From DASSUW01 sp963759375 (GTDB lineage Bacteria; Actinomycetota; Thermoleophilia; Solirubrobacterales; Solirubrobacteraceae): a stretch of DNA of 64,000 nt. The DNA is taken from assembly GCA_963759375.1 (NCBI GenBank), contig CAVWYY010000008.1, positions 434,001 to 498,000 of the forward strand. The letters run 5' to 3'. Shown here one piece after another: positions 22,990 to 34,599 of the stretch. The first letter of the stretch is position 1; each line of letters starts with the position of its first letter. Made by a program: the position numbers and the translations under genes. The notes below the pieces were generated by a model. That model was not told the DNA's origin. It ran no database searches and saw only the letters and a program-made list of their open reading frames with translations.

Positions 22990-24837
22990 CTACCCGAGTG
23001 CGCGATCGAGATTGAACCCGGCGCTGATCAGCGCCAAATGGGTGAACGCCTGCGGGAAGTTGCCCAGCTGCTCACCGGTCGGGCCGATCTCCTCCGAGTA
23101 CAGCCCGAGGTGGTTGGCGTAGGTGAGCATCTTCTCGAAGGCCAGCCGCGCCTCCTCGAGCCGGCCCGCGCGCGTGAGCGCCTCGACGTACCAGAACGAG
23201 CACATCGAGAACGTCCCCTCGTCGCCGCGGAGGCCGTCCGGCGAGGCCTCGATGTTGTAGCGGTAGACCAGCGAGTCCGAGACGAGCTCGTCGCTGATCG
23301 CGTCGAGCGTCGACAGCCAGCGCGGGTCGGTCGGCGCGATGAACAGCACGAGCGGCATCAGCAGGATCGACGCGTCGAGCACGTCGGACCCGTAGTGCTG
23401 CACGAACGCCTGCCGCTCGTCGCTCCAGCCCTTCTTCATGATCTGGTTGTAGATCCGGTCGCGCTCGCCGAGCCAGGCCACGATGTCGCCCGGCAGCCCG
23501 CGCGCGCGGTTCATGCGGATCGCGCGCTCGATCGCCACCCACGACATCAGGCGCGAGTAGGTGAACTCCTTCTGGCCGCCGCGCGTCTCCCAGATCCCCT
23601 CGTCGACGTTGTCCCAGTTCTCGCACAGCCAGTCGACGATCCGGCGCACGTTCTCCCACGTGTCGTAGTGGATCGGCGAGCCGTACTTGTTGTAGAGGTA
23701 GATCGAGTCGATCATCTCGCCGTAGATGTCGAGCTGCCGCTGGTCGGCCGCCGCGTTGCCGATCCGCACCGGATGCGAGTCCCGGTAGCCCGACCACGTC
23801 GGGTGGTCGAACTCGGTCAGCTCCTTGCGGCCGTCGATCCCGTACATGATCTGCAGCGGCCCGCCGGGCCCGATCTCCCACTCGCGCGTGCGGTCGGTCA
23901 GCCAGTGCATGAACGCGGCGGCCTCCTCGGTGAAGCCGAGCCGCAGAAGGCCGTACAGCGAGAACGCCGCGTCGCGGATCCAGGTGTAGCGGTAGTCCCA
24001 GTTGCGCTCGCCGCCGAGCTGCTCCGGAAGCGAGGTCGTGGGCGCCGCGACGAGCGCGCCGGTCGGCGCGTAGGTGAGCAGCTTCAACGTCAGCGCCGAC
24101 CGCTGGAGCATCTCGCGCCAGCGGCCCTTGTAGCGCGACTGGCCCACCCAGCGCCGCCAGTAGTCCACCGTCGCCTCGAACGTCGCGGCGGTCTCGTGCT
24201 CGGGGTACGGGCGGCAGATGTGGTCCTCGGGCACCCGTTCGAGCACGAACGTGCGCGACTCGCCGGCCGCGAGCTCGAACGTCGCGCGCACGCCGCCGTC
24301 GCGGCGCTCGAGCCGGCGCTCGGAGCCCATCGACCTGGCGATCGCGCCCTCGAGCGCCAGCGTCAGGTCCGGCGAGCGGAACAGCACACCGTGCGGGTGC
24401 ATCTCGACCTCGTGCTCCGCGCGTCCGTAGTCGAACCGCGGCTGCACCTCGATCAGGAACCGCATCTGGCCGCGCACCACGACGACGCGGCGGAGGAGCC
24501 GGTGCCGGTGCATCTCGCGCGACGCCGCCTCGATCGGCATGAAGTCCTGCACCTCCCCCACCCCGCCGGACGTGAAGAAGCGCGTGATGAGGATGTTGGT
24601 GTCCGGGAAGTAGAGCTGCTTGGAGCTCCAGTCGTCACCCTCCGGGTGCAGCGCGTAGAACCCGCCCTGCGCGGCGTCGAGGATGCAGCCGAACACGCTC
24701 GGCGAGTCGAACGAAGGGCAGCAGTACCAGTCGATCGTGCCGGTCGTGCCGACGAGCGCGACCGTGTGCAGGTCGCCGACCAGGCCGTGCTCGGCGATCG
24801 GCAGGTATTCGTGCTCCAGAAAGCCGGCGTCGGCCAA
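22990..24837 (-). CDS. Glycoside hydrolase family 15 protein (glucoamylase/trehalase-like)
   Basis: 615 residues, normal for bacterial GH15. N-terminal beta-sandwich (EHGLVGDLHTVALVGTTGTI, DWYCCPSFDSPSVFG) and C-terminal (alpha/alpha)6 barrel (GGERNWDYRYTWIRDAAFSL, FTYSRLMSWVAIERAIR, GTFSMCSFWYVEALTRAG, YSEEIGPTGEQLGNFPQAFT). No signal peptide, so cytoplasmic. In actinobacteria, proteins of this shape hydrolyse trehalose or maltodextrins to glucose. Last gene of the tkt-to-GH15 operon, directly behind the ROK kinase, which suggests its glucose is phosphorylated and fed into the pentose phosphate pathway. Confidence 0.93.
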   Translation of the reverse strand: MADAGFLEHEYLPIAEHGLVGDLHTVALVGTTGTIDWYCCPSFDSPSVFGCILDAAQGGFYALHPEGDDWSSKQLYFPDTNILITRFFTSGGVGEVQDFMPIEAASREMHRHRLLRRVVVVRGQMRFLIEVQPRFDYGRAEHEVEMHPHGVLFRSPDLTLALEGAIARSMGSERRLERRDGGVRATFELAAGESRTFVLERVPEDHICRPYPEHETAATFEATVDYWRRWVGQSRYKGRWREMLQRSALTLKLLTYAPTGALVAAPTTSLPEQLGGERNWDYRYTWIRDAAFSLYGLLRLGFTEEAAAFMHWLTDRTREWEIGPGGPLQIMYGIDGRKELTEFDHPTWSGYRDSHPVRIGNAAADQRQLDIYGEMIDSIYLYNKYGSPIHYDTWENVRRIVDWLCENWDNVDEGIWETRGGQKEFTYSRLMSWVAIERAIRMNRARGLPGDIVAWLGERDRIYNQIMKKGWSDERQAFVQHYGSDVLDASILLMPLVLFIAPTDPRWLSTLDAISDELVSDSLVYRYNIEASPDGLRGDEGTFSMCSFWYVEALTRAGRLEEARLAFEKMLTYANHLGLYSEEIGPTGEQLGNFPQAFTHLALISAGFNLDRALG

Positions 24838-24840
24838 CCG

Positions 24841-25836
24841 TCAGCGGCCCTCCACCGCTTCCTCCATCACGACGCCGGTGTCGGCCGCGTACTCCTGCGC
24901 GGCGAGCAGCGCCGCGCCGAGCACCCCGGCGCGCGGGCCGTGGCGGGCGAGCCGGATCTCGCACTGCGTGCCCGCACCCGGCACCGCGTACTTCCACGCG
25001 GTCTCGCGCGCCGGGCCGAGCAGGAGCTCGCCGGCCGCCGACACCCCGCCGCCGATCACGATCTCCAGCGGGTCGAACATCGTGATCGCGTTCGCGATGC
25101 CGATCCCCAGCCGCTCCCCGAGGATCCGCAGGCACCGCACGCTCGCCTCGTCGCCCACCCGCGCACCGTCCACCGCGTCGTGGCCGGTGACGCCGCCCTC
25201 ACGCGTGAGCCGGCGGCCCAGGAACGAGTTGGCGTCGGCCTTCGCGGCCTCCTCGGCCAGGTGGTCGAGCGCGCGGCCGGACGCCAGCACCTCGAGCGAG
25301 CCGGCCTGCGGGAACACGCCATTGTGCGGCGGCGCGCCGTTCTCGAGGTCGAGCCCGATCACCGTGTGGCCGACCTCGGACGCGGTGCCGGTGGCGCCGC
25401 GGTACAGCCGCCCGTTGAGCACCAGCCCACCGCCGACGCCGGTGCCGATCGTGAACATCACGAGGTGCGGGACGGCCATCCGGCCGTCGCGGAACGCCTC
25501 GGCGAGCGCAGCGCACGACGCGTCGTTCTCCACGTAGACCGGCAGCCCGAGCCGGTCGGTGAGCAGCTGGCGCAGCGGCACGTCCTTGAGCGGGATGTTC
25601 ACGCTCGAGCGGATCCGGCCGGTCTCGAACTCGATCAGCGACGGCACGCCGATCCCGACCGCCCGCGTGTCGGCCGTGCGCGACTTGTCGATCGCGTTGA
25701 TGAGCTGGTCCAGCAGCTCCTGCTGGCTGGCCAGCGACGTGTGCTGCAGGTGCGACTCGCTCAGCTGACCGGCCTGCAGCGTCGCGCACGCGATCTTCGT
25801 CCCGCCGACGTCGATGCCGATGAACTGGTCGCTCAT
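24841..25836 (-). CDS. ROK-family sugar kinase (probable glucokinase) lacking the zinc-binding Cys motif
   Basis: 331 residues. The ATP-binding DxGGT appears as FIGIDVGGTKIACATLQ; sugar-binding and ROK signatures include VENDASCAALAEAFRDGR, FTIGTGVGGGLVLNGRLY, GTASEVGHTVIG and VIGGGVSAAGELL. ROK enzymes normally carry CxCGxxGC(L/F)E; here the corresponding stretch reads PHNGVFPQAGSLE, with no cysteine. Substrate glucose is inferred from neighbours (GH15 downstream, pgl/opcA/zwf upstream). The start overlaps the pgl stop by 4 nt. Confidence 0.92.
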   Translation of the reverse strand: MSDQFIGIDVGGTKIACATLQAGQLSESHLQHTSLASQQELLDQLINAIDKSRTADTRAVGIGVPSLIEFETGRIRSSVNIPLKDVPLRQLLTDRLGLPVYVENDASCAALAEAFRDGRMAVPHLVMFTIGTGVGGGLVLNGRLYRGATGTASEVGHTVIGLDLENGAPPHNGVFPQAGSLEVLASGRALDHLAEEAAKADANSFLGRRLTREGGVTGHDAVDGARVGDEASVRCLRILGERLGIGIANAITMFDPLEIVIGGGVSAAGELLLGPARETAWKYAVPGAGTQCEIRLARHGPRAGVLGAALLAAQEYAADTGVVMEEAVEGR

Positions 25837-26474
25837 CGCCCGGCCGCCGCCGGGTCGAGCAGAACCGTCACCGGGCGGACGTGGGCGGCCGGCGACTCGG
25901 GGTCCGGCGGGTCGCCGAACGCGCGTCGCACCGCGTCGCCCTTGCCCTCCCCGGTGACCATGAACACCTTGTGCCGCGCGGCGTTGATCGCCGGCAGCGT
26001 GAGCGAGATCCGCGCCACGTACGGCTCCATGCCCGCCTCCGGGACGCCGACCACCAGGCGGTCGTCGACGTGCTTCTCCGGCTTGTTCGGGAACAGCGAC
26101 GCGATGTGCGCGTCGGGTCCCAGGCCCAGCAGCATGAGGCCGAACGCCGGGTCGTCGCCGACCAGCGCGGCGTACGCCTCGGTGCCGGCAGCATGGCCCA
26201 GCTCGCCCTCGATGCGCATGACCTTCGGCGGCCGCTCGACGCGCGAGAACAGGGCCTCGTTGACCATGGCGAAGTTCGAGAACTCGTGATCGGGCGGCAC
26301 GCAGCGCTCATCCGTGAACCAGACCGTGACGCCGCTCCAGTCGGTGCGGCGTTCCGCGGCGAGCTCGTACGCCCTCTGCGGCGTGGAGCCGCCCGTCAGC
26401 ACGACGTGACCGTCGGCCTGCACGAGCAGGTCCGCCACCGCGGCGGCGGGATCGTCGATGACCTCGATGTTCAT
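25833..26474 (-). CDS. pgl: 6-phosphogluconolactonase (DevB type)
   Basis: Hydrolyses 6-phosphoglucono-lactone to 6-phosphogluconate. 213 residues, slightly short. Family motifs: VVLTGGSTPQRAYELAAE, WFTDERCVPPDHEFSNFAMV and MLLGLGPDAHIASLFPNKP. LPAINAARHKVFMVTGEGK is the C-terminal conserved block. ATG 26474 touches the opcA stop, and its own stop overlaps the ROK start. It carries out step 2 of the oxidative pentose phosphate pathway, between Zwf and Gnd. Confidence 0.95.
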   Translation of the reverse strand: MNIEVIDDPAAAVADLLVQADGHVVLTGGSTPQRAYELAAERRTDWSGVTVWFTDERCVPPDHEFSNFAMVNEALFSRVERPPKVMRIEGELGHAAGTEAYAALVGDDPAFGLMLLGLGPDAHIASLFPNKPEKHVDDRLVVGVPEAGMEPYVARISLTLPAINAARHKVFMVTGEGKGDAVRRAFGDPPDPESPAAHVRPVTVLLDPAAAGR

Positions 26475-27525
26475 CAGGTGACCATTGCCCTGGCGCACGC
26501 CAGCGCGGGACCATACGTCGGATCGCGCAGCAGCGCCTGCCGCACGCCCTCGCCGAGGATGCCGCCCTCGCCGCGCGAGGCGCCCAGCACCGTCCAGGTC
26601 TGCTCGGAGCCGTCGCGCGCGCGGCGGACCGCCTGCAGCCCGCCCGGCCCGCGGTCGAGCGACACGGCCTCGCCGGACGCGGTCTCGATCGTCACGCCGG
26701 CCAGGCCGGGCGCCGACTGGTCCGCCCGCTCGAGCGTGACCAGCACCTCCTGCTTGCGACCGCGCGCGTGGCCCACCCACGCGTCGCCGCGCGGCGCCAG
26801 CGAGTCCGGCTTCCAGCCGAGGCGCGACGACAGCCAGCCGCAGAACAGCAGTCCCGCCGCCAGCGAGTCCTGCCGGTGCCGGACGGTGACCGCCGAGACG
26901 CTGCCGAGCGCCGAGCGCAGCGCAGGCGGGTCGAAGGACGCCGCCACGCGCTCGCGCCACGGCGTGGAGCGCAGCCACGCGAGGTCGACCACGTAGGCGT
27001 ACGTGGCCAGCTCGGCGGCGCGGGCCAGCGAGTCGCCCACGTCGGGCTCGTCCTGCGTGTCGACGAGCACGATCTGCGCCAGCCGACGCAGAGCGTCGAC
27101 CGCCTCGGTGTGGCCGTGCGGCGCCCACACCATCGTCGCCAGGTCGGAGACCAGCAGCGGGTCGACGATCGTGTCGAGCTTGGCCAGGTGGCGCGGCCCG
27201 ATGTCGATCTCCACCCGCTCGCGGGCGACCGCGATGTGCCCGGGCCGCGGCGCCGCGTCGTCGGTGCCCACGCCCGCCCACGCGTCGATCGTCGGGCGCC
27301 CGTCCTCGACCGCGCACACCACGAGCCGCGACGGGTGGTAGCGGCCGACCCGCTCGAAGCGGTTCTCGATCTCGCCGCGGAACTGATGGTCGACCACGAC
27401 GATCACGTTGAGCACCCGCGCGGGGACGAACGGGTGGTCCGAATGGTGGTGCTCGACGACGATGTTGCGGAGTGCCGCCTCGATCCTGGCGGGCGTCGTG
27501 TCGCGCTCCGACCAGACCTCGTCCA

Positions 27526-27526
<1 letters not shown>
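26474..27526 (-). CDS. opcA: Glucose-6-phosphate dehydrogenase assembly protein
   Basis: 350 residues. OpcA is needed for assembly/allosteric redox control of G6PDH in cyanobacteria and actinobacteria. Recognised from order and motifs: VWSERDTTPARIEAALR, FVPARVLNVIVVVD, DPLLVSDLATMVWAPHGH, and SLAAGLLFCGWLSSRLGW. The start GTG 27526 immediately abuts the zwf stop (TAGTG). Position right after zwf and before pgl is the standard actinobacterial arrangement. No catalytic activity is expected. Confidence 0.93.
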
Positions 27527-29054
<1,528 letters not shown>

Positions 29055-29055
<1 letters not shown>

Positions 29056-29969
29056 CAGCCTCCTCCGGCCGCCCGCTCCACGGCGTGGCCTCCGAACTGG
29101 TTGCGCAACGCGGCCAGCACGCGGTGCGTGTAGTCGCCGTTGCCGCGTGAGTAGAACCGTGCGTACAGCGACGCGGTGATCACCGGCGTCGGCACGTCGA
29201 GGTCGATGCCGTCGACGATCGTCCAGCGGCCCTCGCCGGAGTCGCTCACGTACCCCTTCAGGCCCGCGAGGTCGTTCCCCTCCTCCTCGAATGCGCGCTC
29301 GGCGAGCTCGCACAGCCACGACCGGACCACCGAGCCGCGGTTCCAGAGGCCGGCGACCTCCTTGAGGTCGGGTGAGAACTTCGACTTGTGCATGAGCTCG
29401 AAGCCCTCGGCGTAGGCCTGCATGATCCCGTACTCCACGCCGTTGTGGACCATCTTCACGAAGTGCCCGGCGCCGGCGTCGCCGAACTGGCGCCAGCCGT
29501 CCGGCGGGGCGAGCACGTCGAGGATCGGGGCCAGCCGCTGCACTGACTCGTCGTGGCCGCCGACCATCATGCAGTAGCCGACCTCGAGGCCCCACACGCC
29601 GCCGGAGACCCCGACGTCGATGTAGTGGATCCCGCGCTCGTCCAGGGCGGCGGCGCGGCGGACGTCGTCGTGCCAGTTGGTGTTCCCGCCGTCGACCACC
29701 GTGTCGCCCTCGTCGAACAGGTCCGCGAGCTCGTTGACGGTCTGCTCGGTGGGATCGCCGGCCGGGACCATGATCCAGACCGTGCGCGGCCGCTCGAGCT
29801 TGGACACGAGGTCCTCGAGCGACGAGGCGCCGATCGCGCCCTGGCCCTCCGCCGCGTTGATCGCCTCCTGGTGATGGTCGAACGCGACCACCTGATGGTC
29901 CGAGTCGCGGTGGATGCGATGGACCATGTTCCCGCCCATCTTCCCGAGCCCCACGAAGCCGAGTTGCAT
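29055..29969 (-). CDS. gnd: 6-phosphogluconate dehydrogenase, decarboxylating (short form)
   Basis: Converts 6-phosphogluconate to ribulose 5-phosphate, CO2 and NAD(P)H. 304 residues, the short GndA/YqeC-like form rather than the 470-residue form. N-terminal Rossmann motif MQLGFVGLGKMGGNM; substrate loop VVDGGNTNWHDD; catalytic DVGVSGGVWGLEVGYCMMVGG; KMVHNGVEYGIMQAYAEGFE with the conserved Lys/Asn. Short forms are often NAD-preferring; cofactor is not decided here. The start overlaps the stop of the tal-pgi gene by one base. Confidence 0.96.
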
Positions 29970-32605
29970 CAGAGATTCTCCTTCCCGATCCGCACGGCGT
30001 CGAGGTCATGGGAGCGCAGGGTCTGCAGGTCGCCGTCCGCCTGCGCCCTGATGAGCTTGGCGAACGTGTACGGCTCGCCGGGCACCTCGTGGTCGGTCGC
30101 CGGCTCGTCGACGACCTCGACGAACGCGCCCGTGGACGGGCCGCCCTTGTGGAACTGCCCGGTCGAATGCAGGTAGCGCGGGCCGTAGCCGAACGTCGTC
30201 GCCACGCCGTGCTCGGTGATGAGCTTCGCGCGGAAGCGGGCGGCCGCTGCGTCGGTCTCCTCGCTGTACGGGACGTACGCGAGGATCGCCACGTAGCGCG
30301 GCGGCGCGATGCCGCCGAGCAACTCGTCGAGGCTGCCCGGATCGAGGTCCGGGGCGCCCTCCTTGAGCACCCGGCTCGTGTTGTCCTTGGCCTCCTGCAC
30401 GTTCGGCTGGTCGAACGGGTTGAGCTCGAGCACCCAGCCGGCGACCGCCGTGGCGAACTCCGAGTGGAAGAAGATCCGCCCGAGGTCGGTCGGCCCGTCG
30501 GCGTTCACGGTGATCGTCGGGTGGCCGGCCTTGCGCAGCGCCGTGACGTGCTTGGCGTGCTCCTCGTCGCCGGAGGCGATGTGCACGAACACGCGGTCCT
30601 CGCCGTAGGCCGCCGGGTCGACGAGCGGCTCGTCGGCGATCGGCAGGATGCCGCGGCCGAGCTTGCCGGTCGACTCGGCCACCAACTGCTCCGCCCACAC
30701 GCCGAACGACGTCAGCGGCTCGTCGACGACGAACGTGAGCTTGTCGCGACCGTTGCGCGCCAGCTCGCCGAGCGCGATCCCCAGCCACAGGCCAGAGTTG
30801 CCCTCCTTGAGCTGGCAGTTCTGCACCGCGACCTCGGCGGACTCGAGCACCGCGCGGATGTCGACGCCGATCAGCACGGCCGGGACGAGCCCGAAGTAAC
30901 TGAGCGCCGAGTAGCGCCCGCCGATCTCCGGGTCGTTCTCGAACACGCGCCGGAAGCCGTGCTCGGCGCCGAGCTTGGACAGCGACGTGCCCGGGTCGGT
31001 GACGGCCACGAAGTGAGCGCCGTCCGGTTGCAGCGAGTGGAACAGCTTGAACTGCGACATCGTCTCGATCGTCCCGCCGGACTTCGAGGAGACGATGAAC
31101 AGCGTCTTGTCGAGGTCGATCGCGTCGATCGTCGCCTGGACCTGGTCCGGGTGCGTCGAGTCGAGCACGTGCAGGCGCATCGCCTGGTCGGGCCACGCGC
31201 GGCGGAACACCTCGGGCGCGAGGCTCGAGCCGCCCATGCCGAGCAGCACCGCATCGGTGTAGCCCTCGCCGTGCACCTGCTCGGCGAAGGCGGCGAGATC
31301 GCCGGCGGCCTCGAGCATCTTCTCTGAGATGCCCAGCCAGCCGAGGCGGTCCGTCACCTCCGGGGTTCCCTCGGGCGCCCACAGCGTCCCGTCGCGGTGC
31401 CAGATGCGGTGCACGACGTCATCGTCGGCCGCGCGCTTGAGGCGGGCGGCGACGGCCTGCTCGAGGTCGGCCGGCAGGTCGGCCTCGATCGCGTCCGGAC
31501 GGCCGGTGACGATCGCCTCGCGCTTGGACTCGATGCCGTCGAGCAGCTTGGCCATCGGGACCATGAACGCGTCGATGCCGGCGCGGAGCAGCTGATCGGT
31601 GACGTCATCCATGTCGATGCCGGCCTCGCGCAGCGCGTCGAGGTCGGGTGTCGGGTCGCTGGCGGCGGTCGCGCCGGTCACCTCTCCTTCACGCGCGGCG
31701 GCGGTGAGCGTCGGGAGCGGCATCGTGTTCACGGTGTCAGGTCCGACGAGGCCGTAGACGTACAACGTCTCGGGGTAGGCGGGGTTCTTGACGCCGGTCG
31801 ATGCCCAGAGCGGCCGCTGCACCGGGCAGCCCGCTTCGCGCAGCGCCGCGAAGCGCTCGCCCTCGAACACCTTCTTGAACGCGAGGTAGGCGGCGCGGGC
31901 GTTGGCCAGCCCGGCGCGGCCCGCCAGGTCGCTGCGCCCAGCGGCCTCGAGCCGCTGGTCGACCTCGGTGTCGACCCGCGAGACGAAGAACGACGCGACG
32001 GAGTGGCGGTCGAGCGGCTTGCCCTCCGCGTGGCGGCGCTCCATCGCGCTGAGGAACGCGTCCATCACGCGCTCGTAGTAGGACACCGCGAAGAGCAGCG
32101 TGATGTTGACGTTCATTCCCTCGTAGAGCGCCTGCTCGATCGCGGGGACCCCCTCCTCGGTGGCGGGGATCTTGATCATCAGGTTCGGGCGGTCGACGAG
32201 ATCCCAGTACATGCGGGCCTGCTCGAGCGTGCCCTCGGTGTCGTGCGCCAGGCGCGGCGCCACCTCGAGCGACACGTAGCCGTCGTAGCCGTTCGTGTCG
32301 TCGTAGACCGGGCGCAGCACGTCGGCGGCCATCTGCACGTCGCGCACGGCCAGCCGGCGATAGACCTCGCGCGCCGAGAGCCCCTCCTTGGCGGCCGCGG
32401 CGAGGTCCTCGTCGTAGTCGGGCGAGCCAAGGATCGCCTTCTCGAAGATGGCCGGGTTGGACGTGACGCCGCGCAGCGAGTCCTCCTCGACCATCCGCGC
32501 CAGCTCGCCGTCCTCGATCATGCCGCGGCGCATCTGGTCGAGCCACACGCTCGTGCCCGCCGCCGTCAGCGCCGCGAGGCGCTCGTTGACACCCGTGACG
32601 CTCAT
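29969..32605 (-). CDS. Bifunctional transaldolase / glucose-6-phosphate isomerase
   Basis: 878 residues. The N-terminal half (1 to about 365) is transaldolase: SLRGVTSNPAIFEKAI, VSLEVAPRLAHDTEGTLEQA, NLMIKIPATEEGVPAIEQAL with the Schiff-base Lys, and PLWASTGVKNP. The C-terminal half (about 385-878) is phosphoglucose isomerase: LLGMGGSSLAPEVFRRAW, FIVSSKSGGTIETMSQFK, and GYGPRYLHSTGQFHKGG. The two activities join the non-oxidative pentose phosphate pathway to glycolysis in one chain. The fusion is known from other bacteria. ATG 32605 overlaps the tkt stop by 4 nt; the natural start is clear from homologues (MSVTGVNERLAAL). Confidence 0.96.
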   Translation of the reverse strand: MSVTGVNERLAALTAAGTSVWLDQMRRGMIEDGELARMVEEDSLRGVTSNPAIFEKAILGSPDYDEDLAAAAKEGLSAREVYRRLAVRDVQMAADVLRPVYDDTNGYDGYVSLEVAPRLAHDTEGTLEQARMYWDLVDRPNLMIKIPATEEGVPAIEQALYEGMNVNITLLFAVSYYERVMDAFLSAMERRHAEGKPLDRHSVASFFVSRVDTEVDQRLEAAGRSDLAGRAGLANARAAYLAFKKVFEGERFAALREAGCPVQRPLWASTGVKNPAYPETLYVYGLVGPDTVNTMPLPTLTAAAREGEVTGATAASDPTPDLDALREAGIDMDDVTDQLLRAGIDAFMVPMAKLLDGIESKREAIVTGRPDAIEADLPADLEQAVAARLKRAADDDVVHRIWHRDGTLWAPEGTPEVTDRLGWLGISEKMLEAAGDLAAFAEQVHGEGYTDAVLLGMGGSSLAPEVFRRAWPDQAMRLHVLDSTHPDQVQATIDAIDLDKTLFIVSSKSGGTIETMSQFKLFHSLQPDGAHFVAVTDPGTSLSKLGAEHGFRRVFENDPEIGGRYSALSYFGLVPAVLIGVDIRAVLESAEVAVQNCQLKEGNSGLWLGIALGELARNGRDKLTFVVDEPLTSFGVWAEQLVAESTGKLGRGILPIADEPLVDPAAYGEDRVFVHIASGDEEHAKHVTALRKAGHPTITVNADGPTDLGRIFFHSEFATAVAGWVLELNPFDQPNVQEAKDNTSRVLKEGAPDLDPGSLDELLGGIAPPRYVAILAYVPYSEETDAAAARFRAKLITEHGVATTFGYGPRYLHSTGQFHKGGPSTGAFVEVVDEPATDHEVPGEPYTFAKLIRAQADGDLQTLRSHDLDAVRIGKENL

Positions 32606-34599
32606 GACCTCGTCCTTTCGAGAACCGCGCGGGCGCGATCGGCGATCGCCGGCCCGCTGAAGCCGAAGTGCTCGTACAACAGCTTCGCGGGCGCTGAAGC
32701 CCCGAAGCCCTCCATCGCGACGACGTCGCCGTCCGGCCCCACCCAGCGGTGCCAGCCGAGCGGGCTCGCCGCCTCGACCGCCACGCGGGCGCGTACGCCC
32801 GGCGGCAGCACGCTGTCGATGTACGCCTGGTCCTGCTCGGCGAAGCGGTCCAGGCACGGCATGCTCACCAGCCGGACCTTCACGCCGTCGGCGTCCAGCA
32901 GCTTGCCCGCCTCGTGCGCCTGGTGGACCTCGGAGCCGGTGCCCATGAGGATCAGGTCCGCCTCGCCGTCGGAGTCCTTGAGCACATAGGCGCCGCGCTC
33001 GATCGCGTCGTCGGGGACGCCCGACGGATCCCAGACCGGCAGGCCCTGGCGCGAGAGCGCCAGCGCGGTCGGCCGGTCCGTCTGGCGCAGCGCGTGCCGC
33101 CAGGCCAGCGCCGTCTCGTTGAAGCCGGCCGGCCGCACGACGTCGATGTTCGGCGTGGCCCGCAGCGTGGCGAGCTGCTCGATCGGCTGGTGGGTGGGGC
33201 CGTCCTCGCCGAGGCCGATCGAGTCGTGCGTGAACACGAACGTCGACGGCAGGTGCATGAGCGCGGCCAGGCGGATCGATGCCTTCATGTAGTCGCTGAA
33301 GATCAGGAAGCCCGCGCCGAACGCCCGCAGCCCCGAGAGGTTGAGGCCGTTGACGATCGCGCCCATGGCATGCTCGCGGATGCCGAAGTGGAAGTTGCGG
33401 CCGCCGTACGCGCCCTTCTCGACGCTGCCACCGTCGTTGATCAGCGTCAGCGTGGACGGCGCGAGGTCGGCGGAGCCGCCGACCAGCTCGGGCACCTGCG
33501 CCGCTGCCCACTGGATCACCTCGTTGGAGGCCTTGCGGGTGGCGATCATGCCCGCGTCCGGGCCCTTCTTCGGGACGTCGGCGTCCCAGCCGCCGGGCAG
33601 CTCGCGGGACAGCCAGCGCTGGAGCTCGGACCACTGCCCGTCCGCGGAGGCGGCCTGCTCCCATTCCTCGTAGAGCTCACGCCCGCGGTCGACCGCCTCG
33701 CGGAAGTGCGAGAGCGCCTCGTCGGGGATGAAGAAGGGCTCCTGGCTCGGCCAGTCGTAGACCTCCTTGGTGAGCCGGATCTCCTCCTCGCCGAGCGGCG
33801 ACCCGTGGGCGCTCTCGGTGTCCTGCTTGTGCGGCGAGCCGGGCGCGATGTGCGTGCGCAGGATGATCAGGCTCGGCCGGTCGGGCACCTCGTGCGCGGC
33901 GTCGATCGCCGCCTGCATCGACTCCAGCGAGATGTCCTCGCCGAGGTTCTGCACGTGCCAGCCGTAGGCGTCGTAGCGCTGGCCGACGTCCTCGGAGAAG
34001 GCGAGTGCGGTGTCACCTTCGATCGAGATGTGGTTGTCGTCGTAGAAGACGGTGAGCCGGCCGAGGCCGAGGTGGCCGGCCAGCGACGACGCCTCGGACG
34101 AGATGCCCTCCTCGAGGTCGCCGTCGGAGGCGATCACGTACGTGTGGTGGCCGACGAGGTCCTCGCCGAAGCGCTCGGCCATCATGCGCTCGCCGAGCGC
34201 CATGCCGACCGACGTCGAGATCCCCTGGCCGAGCGGGCCGGTGGTGGTCTCGATGCCCGGTGCGTGCCCGTACTCGGGATGCCCCGCGCACGGCGAGCCG
34301 AGCTGCCGGAAGTGCTTGATGTTGTCGAGCGACACCCCGTAGCCGGTGAGGTGCAGGATCGAGTAGAGGAGCATCGACGCGTGCCCCGCCGAGAGCACGA
34401 AGCGGTCGCGCGCGGGCCAGTCCGGGTGCTCCGGGGAGTGGCGCATGACGCGCGTGTAGAGCAGGTACGCCACCGGTGCGAGCGCCATCGGGGTGCCCGG
34501 GTGGCCCGAGTTGGCTTTCTGCACCGCGTCCATCGACAGCGTGCGGATCGTGTTGATGCACAGCTCGTCGAGGGCGGAGCGCTCCGTAATCACGGACAA
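32602..34599 (-). CDS. tkt: Transketolase
   Basis: Thiamine-diphosphate enzyme exchanging two-carbon units between sugar phosphates. 665 residues. LCINTIRTLSMDAVQKANSG then HPGTPMALAP; cofactor-binding GHASMLLYSILHLTGYG and ASDGDLEEGISSEASSLAGH; DNHISIEGDT; the pyrimidine-domain GIREHAMGAIVNGLNLSG; FVFTHDSIGLGEDGPTHQP. The start is TTG 34599, supported by an AGGAGAG ribosome site 8-9 bp upstream; an in-frame GTG is two codons later. First gene of the minus-strand carbon operon running to 22990. Confidence 0.97.
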   Translation of the reverse strand: MSVITERSALDELCINTIRTLSMDAVQKANSGHPGTPMALAPVAYLLYTRVMRHSPEHPDWPARDRFVLSAGHASMLLYSILHLTGYGVSLDNIKHFRQLGSPCAGHPEYGHAPGIETTTGPLGQGISTSVGMALGERMMAERFGEDLVGHHTYVIASDGDLEEGISSEASSLAGHLGLGRLTVFYDDNHISIEGDTALAFSEDVGQRYDAYGWHVQNLGEDISLESMQAAIDAAHEVPDRPSLIILRTHIAPGSPHKQDTESAHGSPLGEEEIRLTKEVYDWPSQEPFFIPDEALSHFREAVDRGRELYEEWEQAASADGQWSELQRWLSRELPGGWDADVPKKGPDAGMIATRKASNEVIQWAAAQVPELVGGSADLAPSTLTLINDGGSVEKGAYGGRNFHFGIREHAMGAIVNGLNLSGLRAFGAGFLIFSDYMKASIRLAALMHLPSTFVFTHDSIGLGEDGPTHQPIEQLATLRATPNIDVVRPAGFNETALAWRHALRQTDRPTALALSRQGLPVWDPSGVPDDAIERGAYVLKDSDGEADLILMGTGSEVHQAHEAGKLLDADGVKVRLVSMPCLDRFAEQDQAYIDSVLPPGVRARVAVEAASPLGWHRWVGPDGDVVAMEGFGASAPAKLLYEHFGFSGPAIADRARAVLERTRS

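Noticed and set aside
29969..33664. Extending the tal-pgi protein upstream into the tkt gene
   Set aside because: The extra 353 residues are an off-frame reading of transketolase; ATG 32605 matches the transaldolase N-terminus and overlaps the tkt stop.
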